A stretch of DNA of 64,000 nt from Candidatus Woesearchaeota archaeon (GCA_016181305.1 JACOZN010000005.1:1-64000); one strand, 5' to 3'; shown: positions 7,508-16,528, numbered from the stretch's first letter. The notes: generated from the sequence alone by a model not told the origin. Numbers and translations are program-made.

Positions 7508-7663
7508 TTAAGATGCGATAAGCCCGCCCCATACGGGCTTTTTAATCCTGTAGCCCCTCTTAATCAGCAAATCCGCTTCCCTGCTGTTCCTCTCAAGCAC
7601 CATTGCCTCAAATTCAAAGTCAAAAGCATCATTTGGCTCCAAAAACGGGTTTAGGCTGTTCAT
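7508..7663 (-). CDS. 51-residue protein of unknown function
   Basis: ATG 7663 opens a short frame beginning MNSLNPFLEPNDAFDFEFE and ending WGGLIAS. GGAGAG lies about 12 nt before the ATG and a TTTAAAAA box further upstream. The stop is 1 bp from the next start, which supports translation as the first gene of the operon with 7099-7506 and 6426-7097. The sequence is acidic at first and then basic (LIKRGYRIKKPVW). No family is recognised. Confidence 0.5.
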   Translation of the reverse strand: MNSLNPFLEPNDAFDFEFEAMVLERNSREADLLIKRGYRIKKPVWGGLIAS

Positions 7664-7721
7664 TCTGCAAGCACTCTCCTTTTTAAACTTTTTGTTTTTA
7701 ACTACTTAAAAGTAACTCTAA

Positions 7722-8045
7722 TTACGCCTTAGTTAAAATCAGGTCTATCTTGCTCCTGAGCTGCGCCTCGGGGTAAGCACCTATTATCCTGTCGACCTCC
7801 TTTCCCCTGCTGAATATTATCATGCACGGTATCCCTCTCACGTCGTGCTGCGTTGCAATCTCCTGGTTGTCATCAACATTCAGCTTTGCAAATTTCAGCT
7901 TGTTTGCATACTCGCTTGACAGCTTTTCAAGGACAGGGCTGACTATCCTGCACGGCCCGCACCACGGCGCCCAGAAATCAACAAGGGCAGGGAGCCCGCT
8001 TTTCAAAATTTCGCCTTCGAAAGTGTCTTTTGTCAAGTCCAGCAT
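7722..8045 (-). CDS. trxA: Thioredoxin
   Basis: The 107-residue protein has the complete thioredoxin fold and the redox motif WCGPC inside WAPWCGPCRIVSPVL. It also has the cis-proline loop RGIPCMIIF and the buried Asp in LVDFWAPW. The extra Cys before the cis-Pro loop (GIPC in place of GIPT) is unusual and could change the redox behaviour. It would keep cytosolic proteins reduced, with a thioredoxin reductase that is not in this window. It stands alone between a 51-residue gene and a NYN-domain gene on the same strand. Confidence 0.95.
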   Translation of the reverse strand: MLDLTKDTFEGEILKSGLPALVDFWAPWCGPCRIVSPVLEKLSSEYANKLKFAKLNVDDNQEIATQHDVRGIPCMIIFSRGKEVDRIIGAYPEAQLRSKIDLILTKA

Positions 8046-8076
8046 TTTATTAGGAGCTATTGCTGAATTTTAGAGC

Positions 8077-8577
8077 TTACCTGAAAATCAGGTACCTTCT
8101 TCTGTCAATGTCCATGTCTATGAAAGAGTCGCATTCCTGCTTCAGCATCGAGGAGCTGGATTTCCCGAATGCAATAGCCTCAATCCTGCAGCCGAGCGCG
8201 TGCCTCAGGTGCTGAACCAAAGGCACATAGTCGCCGTCGCCGCTCACAATAACAATAGTGTCAAGCTTGGGCGCCAGCTCAATCGTGTCCATCGCCAATC
8301 CTATGTCCCAGTCGCCCTTTTTCGCGCCTCCTGCAAAAATCTGCAGATCCTTCGCCCTTACCTCAAAGCCGATTTTTTCCAGCGCATCAAAAAAATTCTG
8401 CTCCTCCTTGACATCTGCCTTTATTACATAGGCGATTGCCCTTATAAGGCTCCTGTTGCCAACCGCAGCCTTCAGTATCTGCGCAAAGTTAACCTTTGCG
8501 TTGTAAAGGTTTTTGGCAGAGTAATACATGTTCTGCACATCGACAAACACGCCCACCCTCTGATCCTTGAAATGCAT
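8077..8577 (-). CDS. NYN-domain (LabA/PIN-like) putative ribonuclease
   Basis: The 166-residue protein matches the NYN family of PIN-like nucleases: FVDVQNMYYS at the N-terminus supplies the first acidic residue, WDIGLAMDTIE the second, and IVSGDGDYVPLVQHLR the conserved SGDGD-x-x-P signature. Such proteins are metal-dependent RNases or RNA-binding regulators; the target is unknown. ATG 8577 is preferred over GTG 8583 because GGGAG lies 9 nt before it. The start region overlaps the stop of a 52-residue zinc ribbon gene, so the two proteins are probably made together and may work together. Confidence 0.82.
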   Translation of the reverse strand: MHFKDQRVGVFVDVQNMYYSAKNLYNAKVNFAQILKAAVGNRSLIRAIAYVIKADVKEEQNFFDALEKIGFEVRAKDLQIFAGGAKKGDWDIGLAMDTIELAPKLDTIVIVSGDGDYVPLVQHLRHALGCRIEAIAFGKSSSSMLKQECDSFIDMDIDRRRYLIFR

Positions 8578-8583
8578 TGTCAC

Positions 8584-8742
8584 TCACTCCCTTAAGCTGG
8601 GCATTTTTTCCTCGTAGCCGCAGTTTGAGCAGCGCACGGCATTGCCCTCGAAAGCCAGCGCCAGCTGCCTGCACCTCGGGCATTGCTTCAAAACAGAAAA
8701 CTTCTTTAGCTTTTTTTCAAACCGCTCCTCATCATGATTCAT
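8584..8742 (-). CDS. Small zinc-ribbon protein
   Basis: ATG 8742 opens a 52-residue frame with CPRC and CSNCGYEE separated by 13 residues, a classic zinc ribbon. The N-terminal 20 residues are basic and helical. The stop is only 7 nt before the preferred start of the NYN nuclease gene, so the two are translationally coupled and the ribbon may guide the nuclease to RNA (inference). Similar tiny ribbons occur at 31013 and 53104 in this window. Confidence 0.6.
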   Translation of the reverse strand: MNHDEERFEKKLKKFSVLKQCPRCRQLALAFEGNAVRCSNCGYEEKMPSLRE

Positions 8743-8818
8743 GACTATTTTTGCTGTTGCTCCGCTTATATATAAAGTTTGTGAAAAATGAAAATTATCA
8801 GCAAAACCAAAGAAGCAG

Positions 8819-9031
8819 CTATTTTATGATCTCATACTCTTTGACTACAATCCATGAAAATATGAACAGGATTACCGCGCCTGCAATTATCCACGACAGC
8901 CCTGCCTGCGTGGTGTCATTATACATCAGGTAAAGCCCGTAAGCCATTATTCCAAACCCCAGCCAGAGGAACTTGTCCAAAACCATTTTCATAATCTCAA
9001 ATTCCTGCTGCTCCGATAGCCTTCTTTTCAT
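8819..9031 (-). CDS. Small two-helix membrane protein
   Basis: The 70-residue protein has a basic start (MKRRLSEQQEFEIMKMVLDK) and two hydrophobic helices (about 21-38 and 45-62). No family is recognised. Its start lies 4 bp downstream of the pilin-like gene on the same strand, so the two are co-transcribed. Confidence 0.55.
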   Translation of the reverse strand: MKRRLSEQQEFEIMKMVLDKFLWLGFGIMAYGLYLMYNDTTQAGLSWIIAGAVILFIFSWIVVKEYEIIK

Positions 9032-9035
9032 TGTT

Positions 9036-9605
9036 TCATCCCTTTACAACTATAAAAAAGTCTTTCTGCGCGTAAATATAATCAGGGTCCGCCACTCCTA
9101 CGCTTTCATCAGTCACTTCAAAGTTTAAAACATACGAGCCTGCAGGAGTCGCGGTTGGTATTTTCAGCCTTAGGTTTTTCACATCAGCCTCTGCCGAAGC
9201 CAGCTTGTAGCCGTTTGGCGGCTGGGCCGTCTGGAACCATTGTGGATTCTCGATTTGGAATGTCCCTCCCTGTGTGCCTGAAGCCGGTATGAAGGAAACA
9301 GGCGTGAACCTGAGCTTGTAGCTAAGTGTTGAATCCTTTTTGTTTCTTACGCCTACAGTCAGGATAGTGGATTCCCCCTTGCCAAGCTCAATCTGGGTTT
9401 TTGGAAATGCAACCTTTTTGTCGCCTGAAATCAGGTCTTCCAGAACCTTATTCTTCACCTGATCAGTAACATCGCCGCCTATCTCGCCGACTTTCCCGAA
9501 CAGCCCCCTTATAAAGCCAAGCCCGAGCCCCAGAAGGGTCATAGCCAGCACGACAATAACAATAGCCTGTATTGAAATTTCTAAAGAAGCCCTTTTATTA
9601 AGCAT
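9036..9605 (-). CDS. Type IV pilin-like / membrane-anchored Ig-like protein
   Basis: The 189-residue protein starts MLNKRASLEISIQ, followed by a single hydrophobic helix (about 13-35) and a beta-rich outer domain ending GSYVLNFEVTD. The same layout is seen at 3616-4149. It probably sits on the outer face of the membrane and may be processed like an archaeal pilin, although cleavage is not proven by a clear motif. The TATA box is inside the AT-rich stretch 9621-9645. It is the first gene of a two-gene operon with the small membrane protein downstream. Confidence 0.6.
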   Translation of the reverse strand: MLNKRASLEISIQAIVIVVLAMTLLGLGLGFIRGLFGKVGEIGGDVTDQVKNKVLEDLISGDKKVAFPKTQIELGKGESTILTVGVRNKKDSTLSYKLRFTPVSFIPASGTQGGTFQIENPQWFQTAQPPNGYKLASAEADVKNLRLKIPTATPAGSYVLNFEVTDESVGVADPDYIYAQKDFFIVVKG

Positions 9606-9729
9606 TCACACACCTCTTTTTTATGCAATCGGGTTATATTTTATTAAATTACACAACTAATTTATAAACTTTTCTAAATTGCACAATTCAATAGCAACCT
9701 TTAAAAATCAGTGAAAAATTCTGTTTGGT

Positions 9730-10266
9730 ATGGCAAGACTAAGGACATTTGTTTCTTACAGGAGGCTTAAAAGGCCCTACACAAGGACGTCAAAATTCAA
9801 GGCAAAGTCTTACATAAAGATGACTCCGAACGTTAAGGTAGTTAGGTTCGACACAGGCGACGCAAGCAAGGATTTCAGCTATACCCTAAACCTACTCTCA
9901 AAGTCGGATTTGCAGATAAGGGACAATGCGCTGGAAAGCGCAAGACAAACCTCAAACAAGTTGCTGGAAACACATCTTGGCTTGAACGGGTTTCACCTAA
10001 AAGTCAAAGTCTACCCTTATCATGTTCTCAGGGAGCATGCCCTTGCATCGGGAGCAGGCGCTGACAGGTTCAGCTCCGGCATGGCACATTCATTCGGCAA
10101 GCCGATTGGATTGGCTGCAAGAATAAAAAAGGGGCAGGCAATTTTTCAGGTAAGCGTTGACAAGCAGAACCTTGAAATTGCAAAGCAGGCGCTTGAAAGG
10201 GCCTCGAAGAAGCTTCCTTGCTCTTGTACGATACAGCTTACTGGCAATAAAAATATCAAGCAATGA
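9730..10266 (+). CDS. rpl10e: 50S ribosomal protein uL16 (archaeal L10e)
   Basis: The 178-residue protein carries the uL16/L10e signature: RLKRPYTRTSK near the N-terminus, HVLREHALASGAGADRFSSG and AHSFGKPIGLAARIKKGQ in the centre. uL16 sits near the A-site side of the large subunit and helps tRNA positioning. The length fits archaeal L10e (about 170-180). ATG 9730 follows a CCTTTAAAAATC promoter element by about 23 nt. It is followed by a separately promoted MscS gene. Confidence 0.97.
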   Translation: MARLRTFVSYRRLKRPYTRTSKFKAKSYIKMTPNVKVVRFDTGDASKDFSYTLNLLSKSDLQIRDNALESARQTSNKLLETHLGLNGFHLKVKVYPYHVLREHALASGAGADRFSSGMAHSFGKPIGLAARIKKGQAIFQVSVDKQNLEIAKQALERASKKLPCSCTIQLTGNKNIKQ

Positions 10267-10292
10267 GTCTCTCATCTTTGGCTTTCGAAAAC

Positions 10293-10300
10293 TATAAATA
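10293..10300 (+). promoter_or_regulatory. TATA box of the MscS gene
   Basis: TATAAATA ends 23 nt before ATG 10323. With the usual archaeal TATA-to-start distance the transcript begins at or just before the ATG, so the messenger is leaderless. Confidence 0.6.
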
Positions 10301-10322
10301 GGTCTTTTGATATTCATTTTTC

Positions 10323-11372
10323 ATGGTTCTCGAATTGCTCGACAATATTACCCCAAACAAGTACCTCCATTCTGTCATCATACTCCTGGTTTTTTATGCA
10401 TTGTCGGAGCTTGTCGTATTTATTTCCCAGAGGGTAATACTCCAGCTCACCAAAAAGACAAAAACCAACTTGGACGACTTGATAGTCTCCAAAACAAACA
10501 AGCCCATATCACTTATACTGATAATTCTTGGGCTTAGGCTTTCAATAATCCCGCACAAGGTGAAGCCGTACATTCTGGACATATTCGGGCATATCCTGGC
10601 ATCGCTGATTATTGTGCTGATTGCTTACATATTCATTGTCATTTTCGACATAATTATAATAAACTGGGGCAGTAAATTCGCCGCAAAAACCGAATCAAAG
10701 GTTGATGACGAGGTTGTGCTTCTGTTCCAGAGGTTTTCCAGAATAACGCTGAGCCTTATAGGGCTGATTTTTATACTTAATATTTGGGGAATTGAAGTTG
10801 CGCCTTTGCTTGCAAGCCTCGGGATTGCGGGTATTGCAGTTGCTTTTGCCCTGCAGAGCACTCTCGGCAACATTTTTGGCGGCATATCCCTTATTGTCGA
10901 CAAGAGCATTACAGTTGATGATTTCATAAGGCTCGAGGATGGCACAGAGGGCAAGGTAACCGACATAGGATTGAGAAGCACAAAAATAAAAAGCAGGGAT
11001 GGTGACCTGATTATACTTCCGAATGGCAAGCTGGCCGACTCCAAGATATACAATTACCACAAGCCGCTGCCGATAACAAGAGCCACTGTTGACTTCAGCG
11101 TCAAGTATGGCTCTGAGCCTGAAAAAGCCAGGAAAATCGCGCTTGATGAATTAAAAAAAATAAACTATGTGCTGAAAGAGCCCGTACCTGTAATTATTTT
11201 TGCCGAAATGGGTGAGTTCGCGCTTAAGTTCAAGGCGCATTTCTGGGTTAAGTCCATAAATGAAAAAATAGAGGCAAAAGATGCTGCCACAACAGCAATA
11301 TACAGCGCCCTCAACAGGAACAAGATAACTATACCCTTCCCTACAAGGACGGTCTACCTGAAAAAGGGCTGA
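10323..11372 (+). CDS. mscS: MscS-family mechanosensitive channel
   Basis: The 349-residue protein has four to five hydrophobic helices in the first 190 residues. The pore-lining TM3 has the Gly/Ala-rich face GIAGIAVAFALQSTLGN, and the MscS beta domain follows (GISLIVDKSITVDDFI, then VTDIGLRSTKIKSRDGD and IILPNGKL). MscS channels open under membrane tension to release solutes. The length is close to the archaeal MscMJ-type proteins. It has its own promoter and converges with the lipase-like gene, 4 bp between the two stops. Confidence 0.93.
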   Translation: MVLELLDNITPNKYLHSVIILLVFYALSELVVFISQRVILQLTKKTKTNLDDLIVSKTNKPISLILIILGLRLSIIPHKVKPYILDIFGHILASLIIVLIAYIFIVIFDIIIINWGSKFAAKTESKVDDEVVLLFQRFSRITLSLIGLIFILNIWGIEVAPLLASLGIAGIAVAFALQSTLGNIFGGISLIVDKSITVDDFIRLEDGTEGKVTDIGLRSTKIKSRDGDLIILPNGKLADSKIYNYHKPLPITRATVDFSVKYGSEPEKARKIALDELKKINYVLKEPVPVIIFAEMGEFALKFKAHFWVKSINEKIEAKDAATTAIYSALNRNKITIPFPTRTVYLKKG

Positions 11373-11376
11373 AGAA

Positions 11377-13914
11377 TTACCTGTTTAGTATCTCCTTGAT
11401 TATGCTGTAAGTCTCAGGATATTTGTCTATGTTGAGGATTTCTGTGTGGAGGTTTTCTCCAAATAGGCTGCTGCAGGTGCCGTTTATTTTGAATATTTCG
11501 GCATTTTCCATCTCCGCGTTTTTTGACAGGGCAATTCCATCTCCGTCTCCCAGCTTCATTTTGCAGCCCTGCCCGATTATTGCATAAATTTTGAGATTTG
11601 ACGGCTGGCTTAAGGGGTCATTCAGCTTGTTGATGAAAAGGCTGTTTTCCTGCATTTCACTGCATTCCCTGTTCTCGCCCACCAGGCTGCAGTAATCCCC
11701 TATCGGGCCTGAAATTCCTTTGTTTGGGGTCGCAATCATAATAACCCTGTCAACATCTCCTGCGCCAAAAATCTGGATGTACCTTCTTGCCACCAAGCCG
11801 CCCATTGAGTGGGCGATTATGTTAACTTTGGGCTTGCCTGTTCTTTCTTTTACGAGCTCCATTATGTCTTTCAGCCTCAGGGCGTATGTATCGATGCTTT
11901 CGCTCTTTGTCGGCACGACTATGTACTTGTCCTCTTTCTTGAATGCATCATAGTAATAGCTTGCCTTGACGCTTACAGGCCTGCCTGACAAGCCCCATAT
12001 GCCCTTTTGAAGCTGCTCGTTCCTGGAGTACAGCGAGACAATGCCGGCATTCAGGTAGCCGTCGTCCTGAAGCCGCGACTGGAGCTTGTCGAATGAGTCA
12101 AGGGAAAATTCAGGAGAATTGTCCTTTGCAAGGGAGTGCCCGTGCAGGAATATGACCGGAAATGTCTTCGGGTCGTTTTTGCAGCTTTCGTCCACGCAGC
12201 ACCGCTGGCATTTGCTGAATATGCAGCAAATCGGCGGATTGTCAGACAGGTTCGTGTCTATTTTTGAAGTAAGGTTGTAGGATATGTTTAGGCTTATCAG
12301 CTCAAAATTGAAACTGCCAAGGCTTCTCGCAGGCTTGCCTAGGCTTGAGCATTTCTCCATCAATCGCGATATCTGGCCGGATGCATTGATTTTTGATAAA
12401 AGGTACAATGAAATGTTTATTGACTCATTATAATCCAAAGCCATGATGCTGCTTATGTTTTTAGGCAGCACCTGCTCTGCAATTCGTATAATTTCAAAAT
12501 CGGTCTTATTCCCCGATTTTGCTTTTTCGAGCGACTCGTAGTAAGAATTGTTTATCTTCCTCAGCTCATTTTCCCTGAAGCTGTCAGCCAATTCCAAAAA
12601 TCTGTTGTCTGAAGGAAAGCTTATCCTTTTTTCTTCAATGACCGCCAATGACTCGTTTCTTGTGCGCAGGTATTCTTCTTCCAGTGCGCTCAATGCGCTG
12701 CAGGCTTGCTTTAACTGCAGCGAGTCAGGATGCCTTTCCGCAAATTCCCCGCTGTTTTTTATTACATTGCCTAGGGTAATGTTTTCTTTGCAGTCCTGCT
12801 TCAGGCTGCACAGGAGGTCTTTCCCCCCCTTTAAAGCTTGCCCGAGGCTGAAGAACATCTCTATGGCAGGGGCTTTTGTCCTCTCAATTAACAACATCTC
12901 CTGTTTCACGAGGCTGTCAATATCAGCCCCGATTTTGCCGTAGCTTTCAAAGGTGTTGTTTGTCATCGATGATGACACGTTATCAAAGCCGGCAATATTA
13001 ATTGAAAACTCAGTTAGCACCTTATTGCCTTCGAGGCTGCTTATAAATTCATTCAATTCATTCAGGTTCCTGCCCATCTCCCCCAATCTTGACAATAATT
13101 CGTTATGCAGCAAAATAACATTGTCGATGTCTTTATCCATGCCATCTATCGATTTTTTGATATTGTCCAGGCTTGCAAAAAAGCTTTCATTAAACATCTT
13201 GCTTAATTTTGTATAGTTTTCAACCGACCAGACGCTCCTGAGGTTCTCTATGGATAGCCTTGTTTTGCCGTAAGCATCGTCGATTTCCGCCTTTCGGCTT
13301 GATAAATTAAGCAGGTTAGCTTTGTGAGCCAGTTCAAAATATTTTTGGCTCAGCTGCTGCAGCATAACATCAGAAGCAGCCAGCTGCTCAAGCAGTTCAG
13401 TGACATTCTGCCCCAGGGTTTTTTTAAGCTCCTTTTCGGTTTCTGTAAGGTCATAGTTTAGGGTTACCAGAGAAGACCTTGATTTTTCATCGCCTCTTGT
13501 CAGGCAAAGGAAAGAGCGTATGCTGCGGCATTGGACATCAAAGCTGTAAATATCCTGCCCGGAGCCGAGCCTTTTGACGCTGACTTCATAGCTTTTTGCA
13601 ATATGCTGCTGGCTCTTAAGAATAAACTCGCCTTTGTCAATTACGCTGTTCGCGCTCCTGTCGGTAAAAGAATAGGAGCATGACGCTTTGCAGTACGCAG
13701 CATTGCCAATTGAAACATCAAAGCCAATCCTGCTTTTGTCGCCGTAATGCATTATGAGTGATTTTTCAGGAGGGTTAAGGCTTACTATCAGCTCATTGCC
13801 CAGCAGGAAATTTATCTTTTGATTAAACACCACAATCAAATAAATCAGGAGCAATGCTACAACAATTATTACTGGCATCTCGTATTTCTTAAAAAAAGGC
13901 TTCTGCTTGTCCAT
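11377..13914 (-). CDS. Membrane-anchored coiled-coil protein with C-terminal lipase-like alpha/beta hydrolase domain
   Basis: The 845-residue protein has one N-terminal membrane helix (about 14-32), then a beta domain (about 40-150), a long helical and coiled-coil region (about 160-545), a short CCIFSKCQRCCVDESC knot, and a C-terminal hydrolase domain (about 585-845). The hydrolase part has VIFLHGHSL (oxyanion hole) and NIIAHSMGGLVARR (nucleophile elbow), and resembles the PGAP1/lipase group. The domain is probably outside the cell. Candidate Asp and His residues lie further on, but I cannot fix them. The substrate is unknown; an ester or lipid is likely. The gene is monocistronic and convergent with mscS. 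Confidence 0.75.
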   Translation of the reverse strand: MDKQKPFFKKYEMPVIIVVALLLIYLIVVFNQKINFLLGNELIVSLNPPEKSLIMHYGDKSRIGFDVSIGNAAYCKASCSYSFTDRSANSVIDKGEFILKSQQHIAKSYEVSVKRLGSGQDIYSFDVQCRSIRSFLCLTRGDEKSRSSLVTLNYDLTETEKELKKTLGQNVTELLEQLAASDVMLQQLSQKYFELAHKANLLNLSSRKAEIDDAYGKTRLSIENLRSVWSVENYTKLSKMFNESFFASLDNIKKSIDGMDKDIDNVILLHNELLSRLGEMGRNLNELNEFISSLEGNKVLTEFSINIAGFDNVSSSMTNNTFESYGKIGADIDSLVKQEMLLIERTKAPAIEMFFSLGQALKGGKDLLCSLKQDCKENITLGNVIKNSGEFAERHPDSLQLKQACSALSALEEEYLRTRNESLAVIEEKRISFPSDNRFLELADSFRENELRKINNSYYESLEKAKSGNKTDFEIIRIAEQVLPKNISSIMALDYNESINISLYLLSKINASGQISRLMEKCSSLGKPARSLGSFNFELISLNISYNLTSKIDTNLSDNPPICCIFSKCQRCCVDESCKNDPKTFPVIFLHGHSLAKDNSPEFSLDSFDKLQSRLQDDGYLNAGIVSLYSRNEQLQKGIWGLSGRPVSVKASYYYDAFKKEDKYIVVPTKSESIDTYALRLKDIMELVKERTGKPKVNIIAHSMGGLVARRYIQIFGAGDVDRVIMIATPNKGISGPIGDYCSLVGENRECSEMQENSLFINKLNDPLSQPSNLKIYAIIGQGCKMKLGDGDGIALSKNAEMENAEIFKINGTCSSLFGENLHTEILNIDKYPETYSIIKEILNR

Positions 13915-14166
13915 GGCTTGTCAATATTCTAGGTAGGTTAAATAGTTTTTGGGAAATATACCTAGAACTTCATAGAGATATTTATTTCCATATAGCAAAT
14001 AATTTAATCATATTATTTTGCATATAAGCAACCGAAAGCTTTAAATATAAGTAACTTACATTTTAAGGCTATTAATATACATTTTTGTATACCAATATAG
14101 AAAATTAAGTAAAAAATCGTTGGGCTTGATAGTTTTATTTATCTGACTCAACACAAGAGTGTTAAA

Positions 14167-15894
14167 TTGGCAACAGAATTGATTAGCTTAGGAGTACTTT
14201 TCTTATGCGCTATAGCAGGCGGAGTTATAGCTGCCAGATTCAAACAGCCGGCTGTATTCGGCTTGCTGCTTGTAGGCGCCGTAATAGGCCCGAATCTTCT
14301 CAATCTTGTCCAGGACGCCGGAATGATAAGCATGATGGCTGACTTTGGCGCAATACTCATATTATTCATCATAGGGCTGGAGTTTGACATATCAAAGCTT
14401 ATGAAGATCGGTGCAAGATCTATACTAATAGGGCTTCTGAAATTTGCTATTGTCCTTTTTTTTGGCTATGAAACTGCTTTGCTGCTGGGATTCGGCGCAA
14501 AAGTTGCCCTGTTTACAGGAGTCATATTGTCGTTCAGCAGCACGATTGTTGTCGTGAAAGTGCTTGAACAGAAGGAGATGTTCAGCAGGAAGGAAGTTCC
14601 CCTGCTGATTGCTGTGCTGATAATAGAAGATATAATAGCAGTCATAGCGCTTACATTCTTCTCAGCAGTAAAGGATCCTGGCACAAGCGTGATATCAACG
14701 TTTGAGCACATAATATTTTCACTTGCAATCCTGATATTCGCATATTTTATCACGATCAAGATTCTGAAGCACGGGGTAAGCTTAATACTGAAAAACAGCA
14801 GCGACGAATCTGTGCTGATTTTCCTCTCGCTGGGGATAGGTTCCCTGTTCAGCTACTTTGCATTCTCGCTTGGGCTGACGCCGTCGGCAGGCGCATTTTT
14901 GGCAGGCAGCCTCATAGCGTCGCTGCAGAATGCTAAAGAATACGGGAAAGCCATACAGCCGTATGCCTTGATTTTCTCGTCGCTGTTCTTTATATCCATG
15001 GGCACTATGGTTGACTTCAGGGCGATTGAGCTGAATCTTGCGCTCATCGCAGCCCTGATGTTTACCGTGCTTATCTCAAGGTTCATAGCAATAGGATTTT
15101 TGACTATGCTGCTGGCAAACTTCAGGAACGAGCAGCCTTTCTTTTCAAGCATTGCAATGATGTCTGTCGGGGAGTTCTCCCTGCTGGTTGCAAAAGAAAG
15201 CGAGAAATTCTCGCTTGGCATAGACTTGGTTACAATAACAGCCTCTATAATCTTCATCAGCGCGGTGCTGATGTCCATTGGCATAAACTACAGCGAGAGT
15301 ATATCCAACTCCATGAGCTCAAGAGTCCCGCTGAAAACAAAGCTGAAGCTGGAGAGGCTTTCAAACTACATGAGGAAGTTTTTTGACCAGACTGAAATAG
15401 AGAACTTCTTCACAAAAAAGCTCAGGGCAGACTCAAAAATGGCTTTCATGCTCGCGGTCCTGGCTATGTTTGTTTTCTTTACCTTAAGGAGGATGTCCGC
15501 TTTAGTGGGGCTTAATTTTCACCCCTTTGTTTTGTATGCATTTTATGCGGCAAGCGCCATGCTGATGGCTTACCTGCTGAAAATCACATGGAACAGGATT
15601 AGGGAGATACACCGCACGCTTTCAGTCATACTTACCAACGTGGACAGCTCGAGGAACATAAAAAAGTGCACAAGGATACTCAACAGCCTGCTGATGGCGC
15701 TGCTGCTTTTGTTCTCGGCAATGCTTTTCCCGTTTGCAATGTTCTCATTCAACTTCAGCGGCTGGATGAATGCAGTGCCCTTTGCACTGATGCTGGCTGC
15801 GTTTTACTACATAAAAAGGCTTGTTGTGCTTATCGACGGGCATTCCGGCTACCATGAGGGATACATCGCAGGCATTTCGACGGCAAAATTCTAG
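14167..15894 (+). CDS. Kef-type cation/proton antiporter (CPA2 family)
   Basis: The 575-residue membrane protein has the CPA2 pattern: GVIAARFKQPAVFGLLLVG in TM1-2, FGAILILFIIGLEFD, and LTPSAGAFLAGSLIAS, with 12 or more hydrophobic helices. Two further helices follow residue 420 in place of the usual cytosolic TrkA-N domain, so regulation by NAD is not evident. It would exchange K+ or Na+ for protons. The start is TTG 14167. TTTTATTTATC at 14131-14141 places the transcript start near it. The 250 bp upstream is AT-rich and carries a second promoter-like CCGAAAGCTTTAAATATA at 14032. Confidence 0.88.
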   Translation: MATELISLGVLFLCAIAGGVIAARFKQPAVFGLLLVGAVIGPNLLNLVQDAGMISMMADFGAILILFIIGLEFDISKLMKIGARSILIGLLKFAIVLFFGYETALLLGFGAKVALFTGVILSFSSTIVVVKVLEQKEMFSRKEVPLLIAVLIIEDIIAVIALTFFSAVKDPGTSVISTFEHIIFSLAILIFAYFITIKILKHGVSLILKNSSDESVLIFLSLGIGSLFSYFAFSLGLTPSAGAFLAGSLIASLQNAKEYGKAIQPYALIFSSLFFISMGTMVDFRAIELNLALIAALMFTVLISRFIAIGFLTMLLANFRNEQPFFSSIAMMSVGEFSLLVAKESEKFSLGIDLVTITASIIFISAVLMSIGINYSESISNSMSSRVPLKTKLKLERLSNYMRKFFDQTEIENFFTKKLRADSKMAFMLAVLAMFVFFTLRRMSALVGLNFHPFVLYAFYAASAMLMAYLLKITWNRIREIHRTLSVILTNVDSSRNIKKCTRILNSLLMALLLLFSAMLFPFAMFSFNFSGWMNAVPFALMLAAFYYIKRLVVLIDGHSGYHEGYIAGISTAKF

Positions 15895-16020
15895 GAAATA
15901 AAGCAAGCCCGGCAATTGCAAATCAATTTCCTGCTCCTGAAGCCAAAACATAATCCCAAAACTATTTAAATTAAGCACTGTTCACTTCCTTATCTGATTA
16001 TGATAATACATAATGGGACA

Positions 16021-16025
16021 GGAGG
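16021..16025 (+). promoter_or_regulatory. Shine-Dalgarno site that fixes the eS6 start
   Basis: GGAGG lies five bases before ATG 16031. An earlier in-frame ATG at 16013 would add six residues foreign to the family, and the site itself would then lie inside the coding part. The later ATG is therefore preferred. Confidence 0.7.
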
Positions 16026-16030
16026 CAAAA

Positions 16031-16528
16031 ATGGTCAGCTTTAAACTTTGCATTTCAGACCCTTCGACAGGGCGGACATTCCAAAAAGAGGTAAAGGACA
16101 GCACTGCAAAGCCGTTTATCGGCTTGAACATAGGGGAGAGCATAAAAGGCGACGCGATTGAGCTTGGAGGATATGGGCTCCAGATAACCGGAGGCTCTGA
16201 CTATTGCGGCTTTCCGATGAGGAAGGGAATTCTCGGCTTGAGGAAAAAGCTTGTGATTTACGGCGGAGTCGGGTTTGGCGGCGCAGGCAAGGGCATCAAA
16301 AAGAAAAAAACAGTGTGCGGGCACAAGATACACGACAGGATTTCGCAGATAAACCTTAAAGTCACGAAGCAAGGCACTAAGAAGCTTGCAGAAATTTTTG
16401 GAGTCCCTGAGAATGCGGAAAAGCAGGGGAAAGCCGAGGCAAAAGAGGAAAAGAAGGAATTGAAAGAGCACAAAGAAGCAAAGAAGGAAGCCAAGGAAGA
16501 GAAAAAAGAGCAGATTTTAAAATCATAA
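16031..16528 (+). CDS. rps6e: 30S ribosomal protein eS6
   Basis: The 165-residue protein starts MVSFKLCISDPSTGR, the typical eS6 opening, and carries GGSDYCGFPMRKG and the basic RKK and KKKKT stretches. The last 40 residues are a Lys/Glu repeat (KEEKKELKEHKEAKKEAKE) longer than in most archaeal versions. The ATG at 16031 is chosen because of the GGAGG site. It sits 62 bp upstream of the aIF2 gamma gene, a pairing that is conserved in archaea. Confidence 0.96.
   Translation: MVSFKLCISDPSTGRTFQKEVKDSTAKPFIGLNIGESIKGDAIELGGYGLQITGGSDYCGFPMRKGILGLRKKLVIYGGVGFGGAGKGIKKKKTVCGHKIHDRISQINLKVTKQGTKKLAEIFGVPENAEKQGKAEAKEEKKELKEHKEAKKEAKEEKKEQILKS

Noticed and set aside
12548-12943. Plus-strand open frames inside the lipase-like gene (also 11720-11953 and 12953-13216)
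   Set aside because: They are shadows of the long minus-strand gene, whose domains are clear.
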